Numbered from the stretch's first letter, positions 1 to 13,189 are shown. The stretch is 64,000 bases of DNA from Paracyclopina nana (GCA_019096065.1 JAGUCH010000009.1:6210001-6274000), one strand, 5' to 3'. Notes: generated from the letters alone by a model not told the origin. Made by a program: numbers and translations.

Positions 1-1969
1 AATTGCCAATAATTTGATATCGGCGTCGGCGCTCTTTGGCCAACAATTCAATTTGTCAGCGGCGCAAAAGCGCCGAAATTTCATCTTCAATCGCGCCGAT
101 GTAAATTCAAAAATTTCCCTCATGAGAATTCCAAAAATATGACTTTCTGGAGCCGGAAAAAAACTGCATTTTTCAATTAAGACAGAAGGACTTAAGCAAG
201 GGCTTAGCAGGACTTAAAAGGACTTGAAAAACATGAATAAATTCATGGATTCGCGCGGGCTCTTTCAAGTGTTTTTTTTTTTTTTTCAAAGCTCCAATTT
301 GTCAGTTAGTTTGGGCCAACCAAATGTCTTCCAAATTTTGAGAATGGGCAGTTGAAAACACATTTACCTGCTTTATCTGGGGGATTTATCTTGTCAAGTT
401 GCTCAAGTTCAAAATCAAAGAGAGGAAATTTTTTTTTTTTTTGAGGTGAGCCATAAAAAAATTCCAGGCCAATTTTTGATGGGGATTAGATGCCTGTGGA
501 AAATTGGGGAAATTAGGGTAGAGACCTGTGGATATGTGTTTTCCTCAATTTTGGCACTTTTGGCACTTTTTATGGCTTTTTGATCCATATCAACTGCACT
601 CAGCGTGCAACTGCCGAAATTTCAAAACAAACAACAACAAAAATTTGCTCAAGCTGAGTTGGGTTATTTTATATAGGAGTGTTTTGACTGATTCAATGAT
701 TTGAGTGTTTTACAATTTTGTCACTTTGCACCATAAATATACCAGAATGAGGTCGTTCTCATACTAGGTTAGACTCCCAGTCTGCTTTGCTCACATTTGA
801 GTAAACTCAACTTCTTTTTAAAATTATTGTAATTCAAATCCAAAAAACAACAAAACGATCGAAGAAAAGTAATGTTTTTTTCAATATGAGTTTTTCATCC
901 ATTATTACAGATTTTTTTTCAATGAACACAGCAAAAATCTAACTTTTTCAGCCATTAAAAACTTTTTGAGAAAAATTTTTTTTTAAGAAACCATTGAAAA
1001 CTTTATTGAAAACATCAATTTTTGTTGAGAAAAATCAATTTTATTGAAAAAAATCAATTTTATTGAAAAAAATCAATTTTAATTTTGAATAAAGGAACAC
1101 ATAGAGCGAAATCATTGAACACAAAAATAGCTAACGAAAACGATTTTTTTCTTAAAATTTTGTTTTCATTACAATTTGCTGACCTATCTAAGTTTGCTAT
1201 TTTCAAATTTGAAATCGAGCTCGGTGTGTGATGTGTCCGACCTGTCAAAAGGGTTGAGAGCCGTTGGTCAACAGTGAGCACAATGGGAGGAGGGGATTAC
1301 TCAGTTTCCTGACTACTGAAAAATCAAGATCATCTGGAAAATGGCCATGTTTTGCACTATACATTAGTCATTTGTCAAAAAATCTCTACTTAATCCCCTG
1401 ATAAGCAAATTTCATCATTTTTGTAGGTATGCTCTCAGCAGAAGAAATGATCATCAGTAAGCAACATTTTTTTAATTTTCCCACGTTACTGGCGTTACTG
1501 GGACTTTTTTCTACATTCAATAATGGGACTCTTCTGTCCCAATTGTTTTACAAGGCGTGAAAAAGGGTCTCTTTTGCAACATCTTTTAGAGCTGAGACAG
1601 ACTAACCTAATTCCAGTGTGAAGCCAATATAACCCGACCAGCTTTTTATTTCCCGCCGAAATTTTTTTGGGGAAAAAAAAACCAGCCCTGACCTTGGGAC
1701 ATTGGGACAGCAGCTAGCGAATATTGACCGCCATAAAAGCATATTCAAATCTTTTACTAGCCGTGACTCTGTTGCCCCAAAAACGGCTATTCCAAAATGT
1801 GCATGAAAAAAGCTGGTATTCATGATTTTATTGGACCCTCAGCAGAGTATTTAAGCACACTCTGCCTTGTTGTTGTTGCTCTGCTGTAATAAAACTGGGA
1901 CTCAAGTCTGCTCTTGAGACACAACACAAATTTGCCTTAGAAAGGCCGATTTTAGCCTGAATTGACAAC

Positions 1970-2280
1970 ATTAGCGCCATCTACCGACTTTTTGGGTTGG
2001 GCTCAAAATCGAGTTTCATTCTTATGAGACAAGCCAACTTTTTTAAGCAACCTCATTATACACTTAGGCTTAGAGTTAGTTGATATTAAGTATCTTTTGG
2101 TTATTACAGATTTAATTTTTAACTTTTTTATGTAAAACTAGTTAGCTTGGGTCTTTATTTCGAACTATCGTTCGAGTTGCGAAATCATGGCAACTCAGTT
2201 TTTTGTCTCATCTGAAACTCCCAGCTGTTGCCCAAAAAGGCCGCTAGGGTCGCCCTATGTCAATGCTTTTGATATGATGC
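1970..2280. repeat. Dispersed ~300-bp repeat, copy 1
   Basis: One of three related copies (others near 19385-19735 and 28730-28955). Shared landmarks are an opening block around GCGCCATCTACCGAC, a middle block GCTCAAAATCGAGTTTCATT, and a closing block with AACTCCCAGCTGTTGCCCAA followed by GGCCGCTAGGGTCGCCCT and GTCAATG. No coding capacity is evident. It is probably a non-autonomous mobile element, with the family unassigned. Confidence 0.6.
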
Positions 2281-4421
2281 TAAAGTGAATAGTTGTAAAA
2301 ATTGATTTTTTTGAATTTTGTTGTTTTTTGGTGGAATGAGGGATCGAAAAGGGCCAGATAAGAAAGTTGCGGAAAATAAGTGCGATAGAGGAGTCAACAT
2401 GGATTGTTTGGTCAATATTTGTCCTCATTTTCTCTCTCACCTTTCATAGTCACGAAGCTCAAACATGCAGTGTACAATAAACCAAGCAGCGCCATATGTT
2501 TCAAACAGCTATTTAATGTTTATGGCCGCGTATATAAGGTCTAACCTTGCACGAATGCCAAATGTTATTAGTATGGCTGTTGACCTTAGCTGATTGGGTC
2601 AAAATCAAAGCTCTTTAAAGATCTTCCTTGGAATCAAATGAGATTCAAAAAATTGCTTGATTTTTTTGGAAATAGGTCTTCTTAAAAAAACTTAGATCTT
2701 GTCTAATTAAAAATGACCTAAAACACTATTTAGATCCAAGATATTTTTTTAAGACCTATTTTTAGGTCTTCTTGAAACTTTAGGCCATTTTTAAATGTTT
2801 TGTTTAGATATTAGATTGGTGCCAATTGCAGAAGAAGAATATTTCCTTCCCTTGCTCAATCTCCTATTTTATGCTGTTCTGACTGATGACCCAATCACAC
2901 CCAGGATGTGTCGCTCTATTGCGCCTATGGGAATTGATGCTTCTTCTTCCCCTCTTCTTTTTGGTATGCATTACATGGAGCAAAACTGTTTTTGAACAAC
3001 TTAATGCAGTGTTCATGTACGACGCCTTTTAATTTTTGCCAAAAACCAACATCAACTTGCCTTACGCTTGTGTTTTCTGATTAGTAGTTAAAGCGATGCT
3101 TTAAAGAGCGATACTTGCATAAATGGATGATTTGTTGTTAAATTAATATGCGCAAATCAGGCCTTGTTGCACCAGTGCACAATTGCCAACTTGCCAATTC
3201 ACTTTCAGTTTCTTGGGCTGAAAGCGAAAAAAAAAAGAAAATTTCGACAGAGACAATTGTCGAAATCCCCTCCTATAATAGTAGAACATAAAGTGTGTCA
3301 TAGATAGACTAGAAATGCGGTTGTCCCCAGACGCCAATTTGCAACTAGTCGTATTCACAACAAAATATTGCAACAAGGCTGAGAATGGACTGAGATCACT
3401 CGATGCGATAAGGCAAACACATTGCAAAGCGGATGCGCTACACAAAAAGAGAGCGAAAAAGTTTACAGCAAGTCTGCTCTCAGCTTTTTTCACAGTCCAA
3501 ACAAATCATAAAGCAATTAAGATAAGTGTCAAAAAAAGTCGATCCAGGAACTGCTGTAAATAGTTCGATGTTTTTCTTCTTCAGTGCACCAAACTGAATC
3601 TGAATTGGAGAGTGGGCAATTGGTAGCTGCGTCAACTTTGATTGATTTGCCAATATTGCTTTTTTTACAATCCCCGCTCTTTGTGTTTAAAAATGTCGTC
3701 AAATGAGATGTAAATGAACAAGTGGCCACCACACTGAATGGAATTTGTCTTCTTGACGAGGGGGGTCTGTCCACACACATGTAAAGCACCACATAACTTT
3801 GGCCAGTGTCGACACAAAATGTCACTTGGGCACGTGACAACACTAAATAGATGAACGCTTCAGTCTTTTGACGACATTTTGCTTAATGCCATTATTCAGC
3901 CGCCCAAACTGAAACTCACCCCGGGATCAAAACGCCATTTTTCCCCAAAGTGCAGCAGATGATCGGCACTTGAAAAATACCAACCATTGTTTTTGGCCAT
4001 TTCTGAAAATTTATTTTCCATGGGGGGACAAAAGGAAGATTAACCATATTCAAAACAATGTTTTTGGCTGCTCCAAGGACTTTTATTGCACTCTCCCAAT
4101 GAAGACATTATGCCAGCTAAACTTTTATGATACCTTCTAGACAGCTTTTAACGATTACTTTCTGTGTGACGTGCAGAAAAGCCTTTAAGGCTGTTGGCTG
4201 GCTGGCTGGTGGACAACAAAAATTTGTGTCTTGAAAGCTGTAAACAAATAAAAGTCTGAAGAAGATGCGCAAGAAGAGCCATGAACTTGAAAAAGAGCGA
4301 CAAACGTTTTTTTTCTAAAAAACAATTTGGAAAAATCTGGCCTTGATGCCATTGGTTTTTTTTAGTTGCCGATCACTCTCTGCATTTTGGGGAAAAATGG
4401 CGGGAAGTCAAGGGGGCGATT

Positions 4422-4440
4422 TTCAGTTTGGCAAACTGAA
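4422..4440. repeat. Perfect 19-nt palindrome, 30 bp before a caudal-1 exon
   Basis: The sequence TTCAGTTTGGCAAACTGAA is its own reverse complement around a central base. The same palindrome occurs at 16787-16805 and 32295-32313, and degenerate versions at 17346-17368, 30996-31016, 31410-31430 and 32375-32392. This copy lies 30 bp upstream of the splice acceptor of the caudal-1 homeobox exon. Confidence 0.8.
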
Positions 4441-4470
4441 TTATATATAATTATAAATATTGTTTTGCAG

Positions 4471-5497
4471 GTCGTACGAGGACAAAGGACAAGTACAGGG
4501 TGGTGTACAGTGACCATCAGCGATTGGAGCTGGAAAAGGAGTTCCACTACAGCCGATACATCACGATACGTCGCAAAGCAGAGCTGGCCAATAGCGTGGG
4601 CCTTTCTGAGAGACAGGTGCGTTTGCTGTTGCAAATAGGTGCTAATTCCTGCACTCTCCTGACAAAACTTTTCCAACTGCAAACTTTTAAGTGTCGATGT
4701 TCTTTGAACAATATCGATGTAAACAACAAGGCAAAAATGCTGGAAAATATTTTTGGAGTCAATTGTGTGGTTGATTCAGGCCAACTTTGGCCATTATAAC
4801 TTGTGAAACTTGCTAATATCGCTTTATCTCATATAGATGAAAAATCAAAGTTTTACATGCTCTTAGGGGCAAAAATACTTGAAAATATTTAAATTGTTGG
4901 TTGAGAAGTAAATTGAGTAAAAGTGAGAAAGAGATTTTGAAAAATCGGCTTTTTTGGCGCTTCATATAAAAGTGAAAAATATCGATAACTTTGATTTCAC
5001 ATCTATTTAAGAAAAAGCGATATCTAGATATATATTAGATTTTTTAAGTTTGACTGGCCGAAGTTGGCCTGAATCAACCACACAATTTGCACCAATCATA
5101 TTTTCAAGCATTTTTCACTCATTGATTACATCGAAATTGTCTTAAGAACATGGACAATTAAAAAAAGCCGTCAATTTGGAAACGTCAACATCGACATTTA
5201 AAGAATATATTGAATAAAAAATTATGTTTTTTTCAGGTGAAGATCTGGTTCCAAAACCGACGGGCCAAGGAGCGAAGGGCGCTGAAAAAGCACGAAGAAG
5301 CCATAGTGAAAGACAAATTGGACCCGAACAATTCCGCCGCCGCCGCTGCCGCCGCCGCTGCCGCCGCCGCCGCCGCTGGCGTCAATTTCGGCCCGTTCAG
5401 TGATTCCTTCCACCATCACCCGGTGGCCAGCTCGGTTGATTACGGCTCGCCACCGCCGCCCAATCCGACTTTTACCACCTCGATGAAATTCGAGTAG
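4471..5497 (+). CDS. cad: caudal-1: caudal/Cdx-class homeodomain transcription factor, 3' two exons
   Basis: Two exons are visible: 4471-4616 (146 nt, entered in phase 1) and 5237-5497. The first opens with [20 protein letters not shown] and covers homeodomain helices 1 and 2. The second supplies helix 3 ([14 protein letters not shown]). The intron splits the homeodomain between Q44 and V45, a position used in several homeobox classes. [10 protein letters not shown] and the [12 protein letters not shown] helix are diagnostic of caudal/Cdx, which bind DNA in the nucleus and pattern the posterior axis. The tail carries a run of about 14 alanines, a histidine-rich stretch and a stop at 5495-5497. 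No amino-terminal exon is seen, so the gene is partial here. It converges on caudal-2 at 14976-18063. Its homeodomain has ANSVG where caudal-2 has AQGLS. Class assignment is firm; whether the copy is functional is not known. Confidence 0.92.
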
Positions 5498-5761
5498 TGA
5501 CAACTTGCCATCAATCAACATTATTATTACTACTATTAAGACAGAAATTGTATGGGCATTTCATATATATACAAAAAAGAACTCATGCTGATATTGTGTA
5601 TAATTGATTTTTATTGCATACATGCTTAATTGCCTTCGACAGATACGTAAAGAAGTTATAATACGTACACTATTATTATTATTATTACTATGCCACAATG
5701 CCCTCTATGAGCGTACTACCGAATTTGTGTATTATTGAATTACATTTTACCTGTGATAAGC

Positions 5762-5767
5762 AATAAA
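5762..5767 (+). terminator. Candidate poly(A) signal of caudal-1
   Basis: A canonical AATAAA hexamer lies 265 nt after the caudal-1 stop codon in an AT-rich 3' region. It is the first canonical hexamer I noticed there. The assignment is positional only. Confidence 0.4.
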
Positions 5768-7170
5768 TCCAGAATGCAATTCTCGAATATCCGCTTATTT
5801 TTCGACGTTTTATTAACTTTTTGGGTGAATTAATCATGGCGAATCGTGGCACAAAGTTGGAGCCACCAATCCTTTTCTCCAAGTTTGGTTCCAACTGGAA
5901 AGAAATGAGATTGCGCAACTTATTTTGATATTTCTCCGAGTCGATATTTTTCATTGCACCAGCGTTTTCAGCAGCAGCGTGGAAAACCTAAATGCTGAAA
6001 CGTAATGTTGTGTAGCAGGTCGCCATAAAGGTGCCATAAAACTACCCACCACCACAGCAGCAGCAGCAGCAGCAGAGCCTCAAGCTTTATATGGCTTGTG
6101 TATGCGAGCATTCCAAAAAACACATCTTAAAAGAGCCGAGAGCCAAGCTTGATACGCTCTAATCGAGCCAAAAAACGGCTTTTTGCCAGCTCATACATGA
6201 ACGCCCCGGTCATCTGCTTGAATACGACATCCGCAAATATGCAAATCAGAGCGCCAATTTCATTGCTCCTCGCTTGATGCCAACTCCAAAGATCTTGATT
6301 GTAATGCTGAACTTTGTGCGTTGATTTCCCGATATTTCTTTTTCCTTATGTAAGATTAAAGTACGCGTAGATGACCGGCTTGCTCGTCTCGTTGTGCTGA
6401 GACCGACCTACTTTGTGTTACCTGCTATGACGAATATGGGGAGCAAGTGTAGACGTTTTTACAGTTCTCATGGTTGAATTTGATTGTCTTTTCTTGGCGC
6501 GCGGAAAAATAATCCTGAATGCGTGGCTGATTTTATTTATGATGGCCCCAAAGTGCCACAGATAATCAGCCAGTGATGAGTTCTTTGCCAATAATATTAT
6601 CGCCATGTTTGCAGTGTGTAATCACTACATTTTATGATTTTGGTGAACATATTGTTTCAAGTCCAGGAAACCGCAAAACTCTTTTTTTTTTTTGCTTCAA
6701 ATATTCTCTTCGTGAGCTGTAATTACTCACGCTATTTTACATATGGAGAAAAAACTGAAGTTTTTCTTATACAAATATTGGATATAAAGCCATATTTTCA
6801 GCAATTTTTTTAGTATTTTAAATTTCAAATATTGGCCAAAATTGGCTTTTTGACATTTTTCAACTTTTTTAATATACAAACTCTAATTCTCATTTTTCAG
6901 TGGAAATGTAATTTTTAATGGAAAATAATTAATAAATCAAAATTAAAAGATGTTTTTACCTTATTTTTAAATCATTGTTTTTATCTGGCTAATTGCTCTA
7001 TTTGTCTTTTGACAGTAAATAGTAGCAGTAAAGATGACTTTTATGCCTTTATGGAGTGGCATAAAAATCGTATAATACCTTTTTCATATCATTGGCAAAT
7101 TTGTCGAGCGCGCGCGTGAAATCCGCGAAAGTTCGCGCGCGCGCGCGATCCTCAAATCAGATTTCTCTTC

Positions 7171-7677
7171 TTGATGCCCCGTTCATCTACTCAAGGAGAA
7201 ATCAAATAAAAGTGAATGCACAGCCTAAAGCTGGATCATTTTTAGCCCGAACTGCGTTATTTTCAACAGTGAATTTGCCCATTTTTTTTATTCAACATTT
7301 TACCCTACTTTAAATTTGCCAATTTATATACACTCTTAACAAACTTTTGAAAATTGATTTTGATAAGTTTCCTTGCGTCAGCTGACATTTATTTATTTAT
7401 AAATATATTCATTTTGCCAAACTTTGGAAAACTGATTTTTCACATCAGCTGACAGTAGAATGATTCCCGCCATTTTTTGAATCGGCCAATTTCAAATTCA
7501 ATTCTTTTGAAAACTGAACTTTCTGACACTGGAAATATTTTTAATATATATTTTGAATCCATCTCAATTGTATTATTCATTTTGAGAGCCGATTTTCAGC
7601 TGACTCTGGAATGATTTCAAATGTTGAAAACTGAATTTTCAGCTGACACAGGAGTTTCACATGAACGGGGCATCATC
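7171..7677. mobile_element. MITE-like element with GATGCCCCGTTCAT inverted ends
   Basis: The left end reads GATGCCCCGTTCATCTAC and the right end carries ATGAACGGGGCATC in reverse complement, giving a ~505-bp AT-rich element without coding potential. The motif GTTCATCTAC or its complement recurs many times across the first 38 kb, so this is probably one member of an abundant non-autonomous family. A clear target-site duplication could not be fixed by eye. Confidence 0.5.
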
Positions 7678-8867
7678 GTTTCTACAGTATATTGGCAAAT
7701 CATTGGTTTTTATGGAGTGTGGCATCATTATGAGCCTCAATAGAAAGGAAGGGATCTCTTTAAGGTTACAGCCCTGCAGTATAGATTGCGGTAAAGCAGC
7801 CATAACAGCACTTTATATATGACAATATTGGGCGTCATATTTCCATTAGCCTTTATGGCGGCCATCTTGGATTATTTTACAGCGAGGCAATAGCTTCCGT
7901 TTTTCAAAGGTTTTCCCGAGTTTTTCTGCGACAATTATTCCCCCCCAACAATGCAATGTATAAATTGTTGTTTTTCCCCCCCGGGGACCGATTTCGCAGC
8001 CGCAATCTCAAATACGCTCCGACCAGTGTGCATAACAACAATTTATACGGACACACAAATCACACCCCATCATGCACACTGGCCCGAAAGATTTCCGTGC
8101 AGATTCTTAATTTTTTTTTAAATAGTGCACACTGGTCGAATTTTCAATGATGTCCTGAAAAAACGGAATAAAAATGCTAAAGTATTTAAAAAAGAAAAAA
8201 TACTTTTTAATGATAATTCGAATTAATGCTGTATGATAAATAGTTATGAAAAAATGTTTCATAAAAGTATTTAAAACTTTTTTTAAAAATTATAAAAAGC
8301 CTTTTTAGTATGTGAATTATGGGAATTTCGTCATTTTCACTCGCTAGAATTAACCTAAAGTTGCTTTTTTATTTAAAAGAAGCATTTCTTGCTTTTTCAA
8401 GATCACAGACCAGTGTGCATGGTCTCTTGGGAGTGAATGCCATTTCGCGGAGAAAATCAAGAAATCAAGGAACATTTTGCGCGGCAAATTCAAAATAGTA
8501 CAAAATCTGAAAATTGCCGTGAGAAAAATCCCGCCAAATTTTTCGCGACTTATTTGCGCGCATTCATTAATTGCCAACAGCCGTTTTCAACAAAACCATG
8601 AAAACATGTTGAAAAAAGTCCTTTTTAGTCAACGAATAATAATAATAAGCATTAATTGATTAATCAAGGCTTTTTTAGCCGCGGTCTGGCATTGGCTGGT
8701 TGCCCAGGTCAAAGGACCGCCTTAACCGTCTGAAAACTTGATACAAAAAAGTTTGGAGGACCAAGTCGCGTGCACCGTACAACTGGCCAGGCCCCGCTCA
8801 TCTGCCAACTTTTAGAAAAAAAAATTTTTATCATTTTTTACATGCTTTTTTGAGATTAAGGCCCGGC

Positions 8868-9313
8868 TCACCTGTTGAAAAGTGCAAAAGTAGATTTTTT
8901 AAAAATCACTTTAAGATTATCTAATTTAGACACTTTTTTTCAAAAAAAGGTTTTATTTTGGCACTTTTTTAAAATGGTGTTATTTAGGCCCTTTAAAAAA
9001 AAGTTTTTCTTCTACTTAAAAAAGATATTTCTGGCACTTTGTTATAAAGATGTTATTTTGGCACTCTTTGTGCAAAATGTTTTTTTAAAAACAGATTTTA
9101 TTCAGGCACTGTTTTATGAGGATGAATTTTAGACAATTTAAAAAAAATTATATATTATTGAGGTACTTAAAAAAGGTTTTTGCACCATTTTAAAAAGCGT
9201 TTTTTTACAAAAATACTGTGTGTACTAGTTTACCGTTTTCACATGATTCTAATCATGGCATGAAAATGCTTTTTTTAAAAAAATAATTCAAGTTAGATAG
9301 CAGGTGAACGGAA
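8868..9313. mobile_element. MITE-like element with CCGGCTCACCTG-type ends
   Basis: The left end CCCGGCTCACCTGTT matches the inverted right end around AGCAGGTGAACGGA. The interior is AT-rich, with repeated CACTTTTTTAAAA-like blocks. It resembles the GTTCATCTAC-ended family with one or two base changes. No open frame looks genuine. Confidence 0.4.
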
Positions 9314-9477
9314 CGTTTGTCCCGCCAACAGCAGCAGCAGCAAAGTCTGGAATTCATTACCAGGTTTATTGGGGGGGCTATCAACACACAAATTATTTTT
9401 CAGAGAAGCGAGAGCGTGCACTTCTCCGAGTCTCAGACAACTATCTAAATATTATATAAAATTGGAAGAGGAAACGG

Positions 9478-9998
9478 CCATGCTCATCTACTATGCCTAG
9501 CTTCTAAATCGGTATTTTTTTTTTTTGGAAATCTTGAATAAAAGTACAGAAATCAAATTCAGACACACTTTTTCAACACAAATTACAAATTTAGTTATTT
9601 ATTTCGAGCTGGGGCACGTAAAGTAGGGTCATTAAATATCTGAGCGAGGATTTTAAAATGGGAAAACTCGAGTACAGCTTTACTAGCCCGAGCCTGCGAG
9701 GGCTGTAATTGAACGACTGTTTTTCCATTTTAAAATCCGAGGTCAGCTAAAAGTTTAATTGACTTTTCCTATAGTTTTCCTATGATATGCTCCTTTTTCC
9801 TATTATAGATAAAAATAGAAAAAAAACAAATTTAAATTAATCATTTTTAAAGCCTAAATATATTGGGAAACTAAAAAAATCCAATAAAAAAGGTTTTTTT
9901 TAAAAAAATGACACTTTATGCTGAACCCTTGAATTCAGTTTTTTTTAAAATTGAAATTGCTGCTAATTTTGAATTTTGAAATGCAGATGAACAGGGCT
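9478..9998. mobile_element. MITE-like element ending in GCTCATCTAC / GATGAACAGGGC
   Basis: Inverted ends ATGCTCATCTAC (near 9480) and GCAGATGAACAGGGCTT (near 9984) bound ~520 bp of AT-rich DNA. A hairpin repeat (9655-9740) lies inside. Membership in the same family as the 7171 element is inferred from the shared end motif. Confidence 0.4.
9655..9740. repeat. Short dispersed hairpin repeat, copy 1
   Basis: The core AGCCCGAGCCTGCGAGGGCT folds into a stem (AGCCC with GGGCT) nested in further pairing between GGAAAA and TTTTCC flanks. Related copies are at 13050-13145 and 38150-38222. The two later copies are each followed by tRNA-like SINE sequence. Confidence 0.6.
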
Positions 9999-10439
9999 TA
10001 AAAAGGAAACTATTGCAATATTGTATGATTATTGTGGCTTGAACCTGAAATGGCCTCAATTTTAAGTCAGGTATTCAAAATGTGTCTGAAAAACGTGTAA
10101 TAGTCTGTTGATTCCCGGGGGCGACTCAATCAAACTTTGCCACATTTGTGAGCTAAAGTCAGCTGCCAAGTGGAGCAGTGAAACTTGAAAATCATCCTCC
10201 AATTGCTCCTGGATAATTGCCATAAAATGTTCAATAACAGGAAAAGCTTAAATCGAGACCAATAAACTCGTCCCACCCAATGCACATGATGTGAATTATT
10301 TAATAATATATGTTTACATGGCCATTTTCAAAATTGGCAAATGTGCACTTTTCGCGAAAAAAAACAGCTTAAAAATTTGCTTTGTTTGCTGGCTTACAAA
10401 AAATAATAAGACGATATTTCATTTGGTTCTGATCCAATT

Positions 10440-11585
10440 TGTCTGTTTTCTTATTTTTTGCTTGAAAAACTGCAAATATGCACTTTTCGCGGAAAAAAAG
10501 TATGCTTAGAAATGTTTTTGGTTTGCAAGCTTAAAAAGTGGAAAACACGATACTTTAATTGATTTCGAGATTTGGTTTACATTGGAGAAATGGCGGCGTT
10601 CATCTATGTATCGAGGTTGATTTTTAAGCATGCATCGATGTTAAAAAACTATTGTAAAAATTGCTTGAAAGTGTAAGTAGATTCATTTTTTCAGCTCAGT
10701 CAAGCCAATTTTGGCCAAAAAATGCAGGGAAACATTTAAGTAACGAATATTATTCAATGGTGGAAAATTAAAGTATTGTCAACGTCATTAATGGCCTGTT
10801 CACTTACTATAGTCGAAAAGGTGCAATTAACATAATTATTAGTAATATTTTTTTAGCCGAATAAAAGTAGCAAAACGACGCTACTTTTTACAGATTTCCC
10901 CACATTTTTCTGCCAAAATTGGCTTAATTGCGGCACAGCAGATAAACCTTCGACACTTTCAAGCTTTAAATTATTCTTCGATACTTTCCAAATACACCCT
11001 AAATCTAGGTTGAAACTAAAATATCTACATATAATGATGGATACTTTGCATCGAAAAGGATTTAAGAAACTGGCTTGAACGTGTTTTTAGATTACCCGTT
11101 CAACTGCATCCAAGCCAATCTTGGCCAGCAAATATTGAAAAATCAATCGAAAGTGGCTTTTATTGGCTTTTTGCGCCAAAATATTGCATGTAATGAAAAC
11201 ATTTCTGAAAGTTCAAGATGAGGCCCTACTCACCTGAAGCATTAGTCCAAATCCGCAAAACATCGCAACTTCAAAAATAACATTAAAACCACAATTATTA
11301 TTTATTCACATTTTTCGGCCCAAATTGGCTTGACTGCGCTGAAAAAATGAATCTATTTACACTTACAAGCAATTTTCACTATGGTTTTTCACATCGATGC
11401 ATGCTCAAAAATCAACCACGATACATAGATGAACGCTGCCATTTCTCCATTGTAAACCAAATCTCGAAATCAATTAAAGTATGGTGTAAGCTTGCAAACC
11501 AAGCAGATTATTCAGCATACTTTTTTTCCGCGAAAAATGCGCTTTTGAAGTTTTTCAAGCAAGAAATCAGAAAAAAGAAAAATGA
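10440..11585. mobile_element. Foldback element with ~280-bp inverted arms
   Basis: The left arm (about 10440-10724) and right arm (about 11309-11585) are reverse complements over nearly their whole length. Landmarks are TTTTCGCGGAAAAAAAGTAT, TTAATTGATTTCGAGATTTG, GTTCATCTATGTATCG and GTCAAGCCAATTT. The spacer is ~585 bp. Neither strand carries a transposase-like frame, so this fits a non-autonomous foldback or long-TIR MITE. Confidence 0.75.
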
Positions 11586-12099
11586 GTGCGGAAAAAGCAC
11601 ATGCTACACATTTTGACACACGTAGTACACAGGTGTTATTTTGCTTTAAACAAAGCGCCCTTTTTTCACCCTACAAAAAAAAGGGAAAAAAAGGGAAAAG
11701 AAAAAGTGGCCGAAAAGTAGTTGTCGTATTTTTTTGTCGCCATTTCTCAAAGAATGTCAGCAAAGCAACTTGTCAGCCAATTGTTCACAGTAGATAATGC
11801 TCACACACATGTGTCCATTTTCTAAATGGCTTCTCTTCGCCTTTCAAAGGAAAACCGACAATTGAGTTGCTGCAGCAATTCTATTACCTAATGACATCAT
11901 TTTTGGTAAACAAAATTCCCACTTATTTGACACTGCTCCAAACATCCGTGAGAACTTTTAAGTGCCAAATTGCCAAACTGATCTCCAAAATGAAGCTAAT
12001 TCTAAAGCTGAATAAGGGCCAAAAATAGCTTAAAAATGAGAAAATTCGGCCTTTTTGAAGGAATCGCCTAAAAACTTGAATTTGGGCCAAATTGTCAAA

Positions 12100-12730
12100 A
12101 TTCGTTTTGGTCAAAATGTTGTCAAAAATCAATTTGGTCAAAATTGCCTAGTTTCAATTTTGCAAAATTGTCAAAATCCAAATTGGATAAATTGTCAATT
12201 GCTGAATATCGTCAAAAATTTGGCAACATTGCCTAATTTCAATTTGGCAAAATTGTCTAATTTCAATTTGGCAAAATTGTCTAATTTCAATTTGGCAAAA
12301 TTGTCTAATTTCAATTTGGCAAAATTGTCTAATTTCAATTTGGCAAAATTGTCTAATTTCAATTTGGCAAAATTGTCTAATTTCAATTTGGCAAAATTGT
12401 CTAATTTCAATTTGGCAAAATTGTGTAAATTCAATTTGACATAATTGTCAAGTCATTAAAATTGCCTGTTTTCAATTTTGCAAAGTTGTCAAATGTCAAT
12501 GCGGCAAAATTGTCTTATTTCGGCCATAATTGCCTAGTTTCAATGAATTTATGCTTGGAAAAATTATTAAAAAATTAACTTAAAATTGTCAAGTTTTATC
12601 AATTTTCAATGTTTTACTTGTCACAATTTGTCCAAATTGTCAAAATTCATGCTATACCCATAATTACCAAAATTCAAAATTGTCAAAATTGTCCAAATTG
12701 TCAAAATTCAAATAAGCCAAATTGTCAAAT
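12100..12730. repeat. 24-bp minisatellite of CTAATTTCAATTTGGCAAAATTGT units
   Basis: The core at about 12232-12425 has eight near-identical 24-bp units built from TAATTTCAATTTGGCAAAAT and a short remainder. Degenerate AATTGTCAAAATT blocks continue on both sides. Because 24 is a multiple of three, both strands stay open and yield an artificial eight-residue peptide repeat. The composition and degenerate flanks argue against coding. Confidence 0.85.
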
Positions 12731-13049
12731 TTCAATTTGTTGACAGCTTTGCCTGAAAAAAGGCTTTGGCGAGAAAAAAATATATGCAGATGAGCAGGTG
12801 TTTGACCTGTTAAATCACTGCTGGACCTCCTTGATAGTTTTGTTTACTGGTGCCAAATCTTCAAAGTGATCTCCGCGCAATAATAAAATGAAGAGATCTT
12901 TCTAGTAAGGCACGAGTTGTTGTCAACAACAAATTGGCTGCAGTAAAACCCTTGGAAATTCCAATTGATGGAAAATAGTACTACTATTTATTTATAGCGT
13001 GCAATGGAGAACAAAGTTGGGCCGGTAAAAAGCTGAGAGAGGATTTTAT

Positions 13050-13145
13050 TAATGTGGAAAATCCCGAGTTGAGCTTTACAAGCACGAGCCTGCGAGTTCT
13101 TTAATTTGACGAGTGTTTTTCCATTTTAAAATCCAAGGTCAGCTT
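13050..13145. repeat. Short dispersed hairpin repeat, copy 2
   Basis: This copy has CCCGAGTTGAGCTTTACAAG, CACGAGCCTGCGAG and TTTTTCCATTTTAAAATCC, matching the 9655 copy including its 3' flank AGGTCAGCT. The hairpin stem is partly decayed here. SINE-like sequence begins ~50 bp downstream. Confidence 0.55.
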
Positions 13146-13189
13146 TCCAACTTCCTTTTTTATGTTCCTCAGCTTGGTATATACAGTTC

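Larger units (their letters stand above)
1..4470. other. AT-rich non-coding stretch upstream of caudal-1
   Basis: No convincing coding exon was found on either strand. The open frames here are short, AT-driven and lack splice context. The stretch contains homopolymer A/T runs and one copy of a dispersed ~300-bp repeat (1970-2280). Because caudal-1 needs a 5' exon encoding its amino terminus, I looked here for one ending in a phase-1 donor with a tryptophan-methionine hexapeptide motif and did not find it. The missing exon may lie beyond the left edge. Confidence 0.6.

Noticed and set aside
12055..12444. 129-codon frame with an eight-residue repeat, and a 79-codon frame on the other strand
   Set aside because: Both are translations of a 24-bp minisatellite that stays open because its period is divisible by three. 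Flanks decay into AT-rich non-coding DNA.
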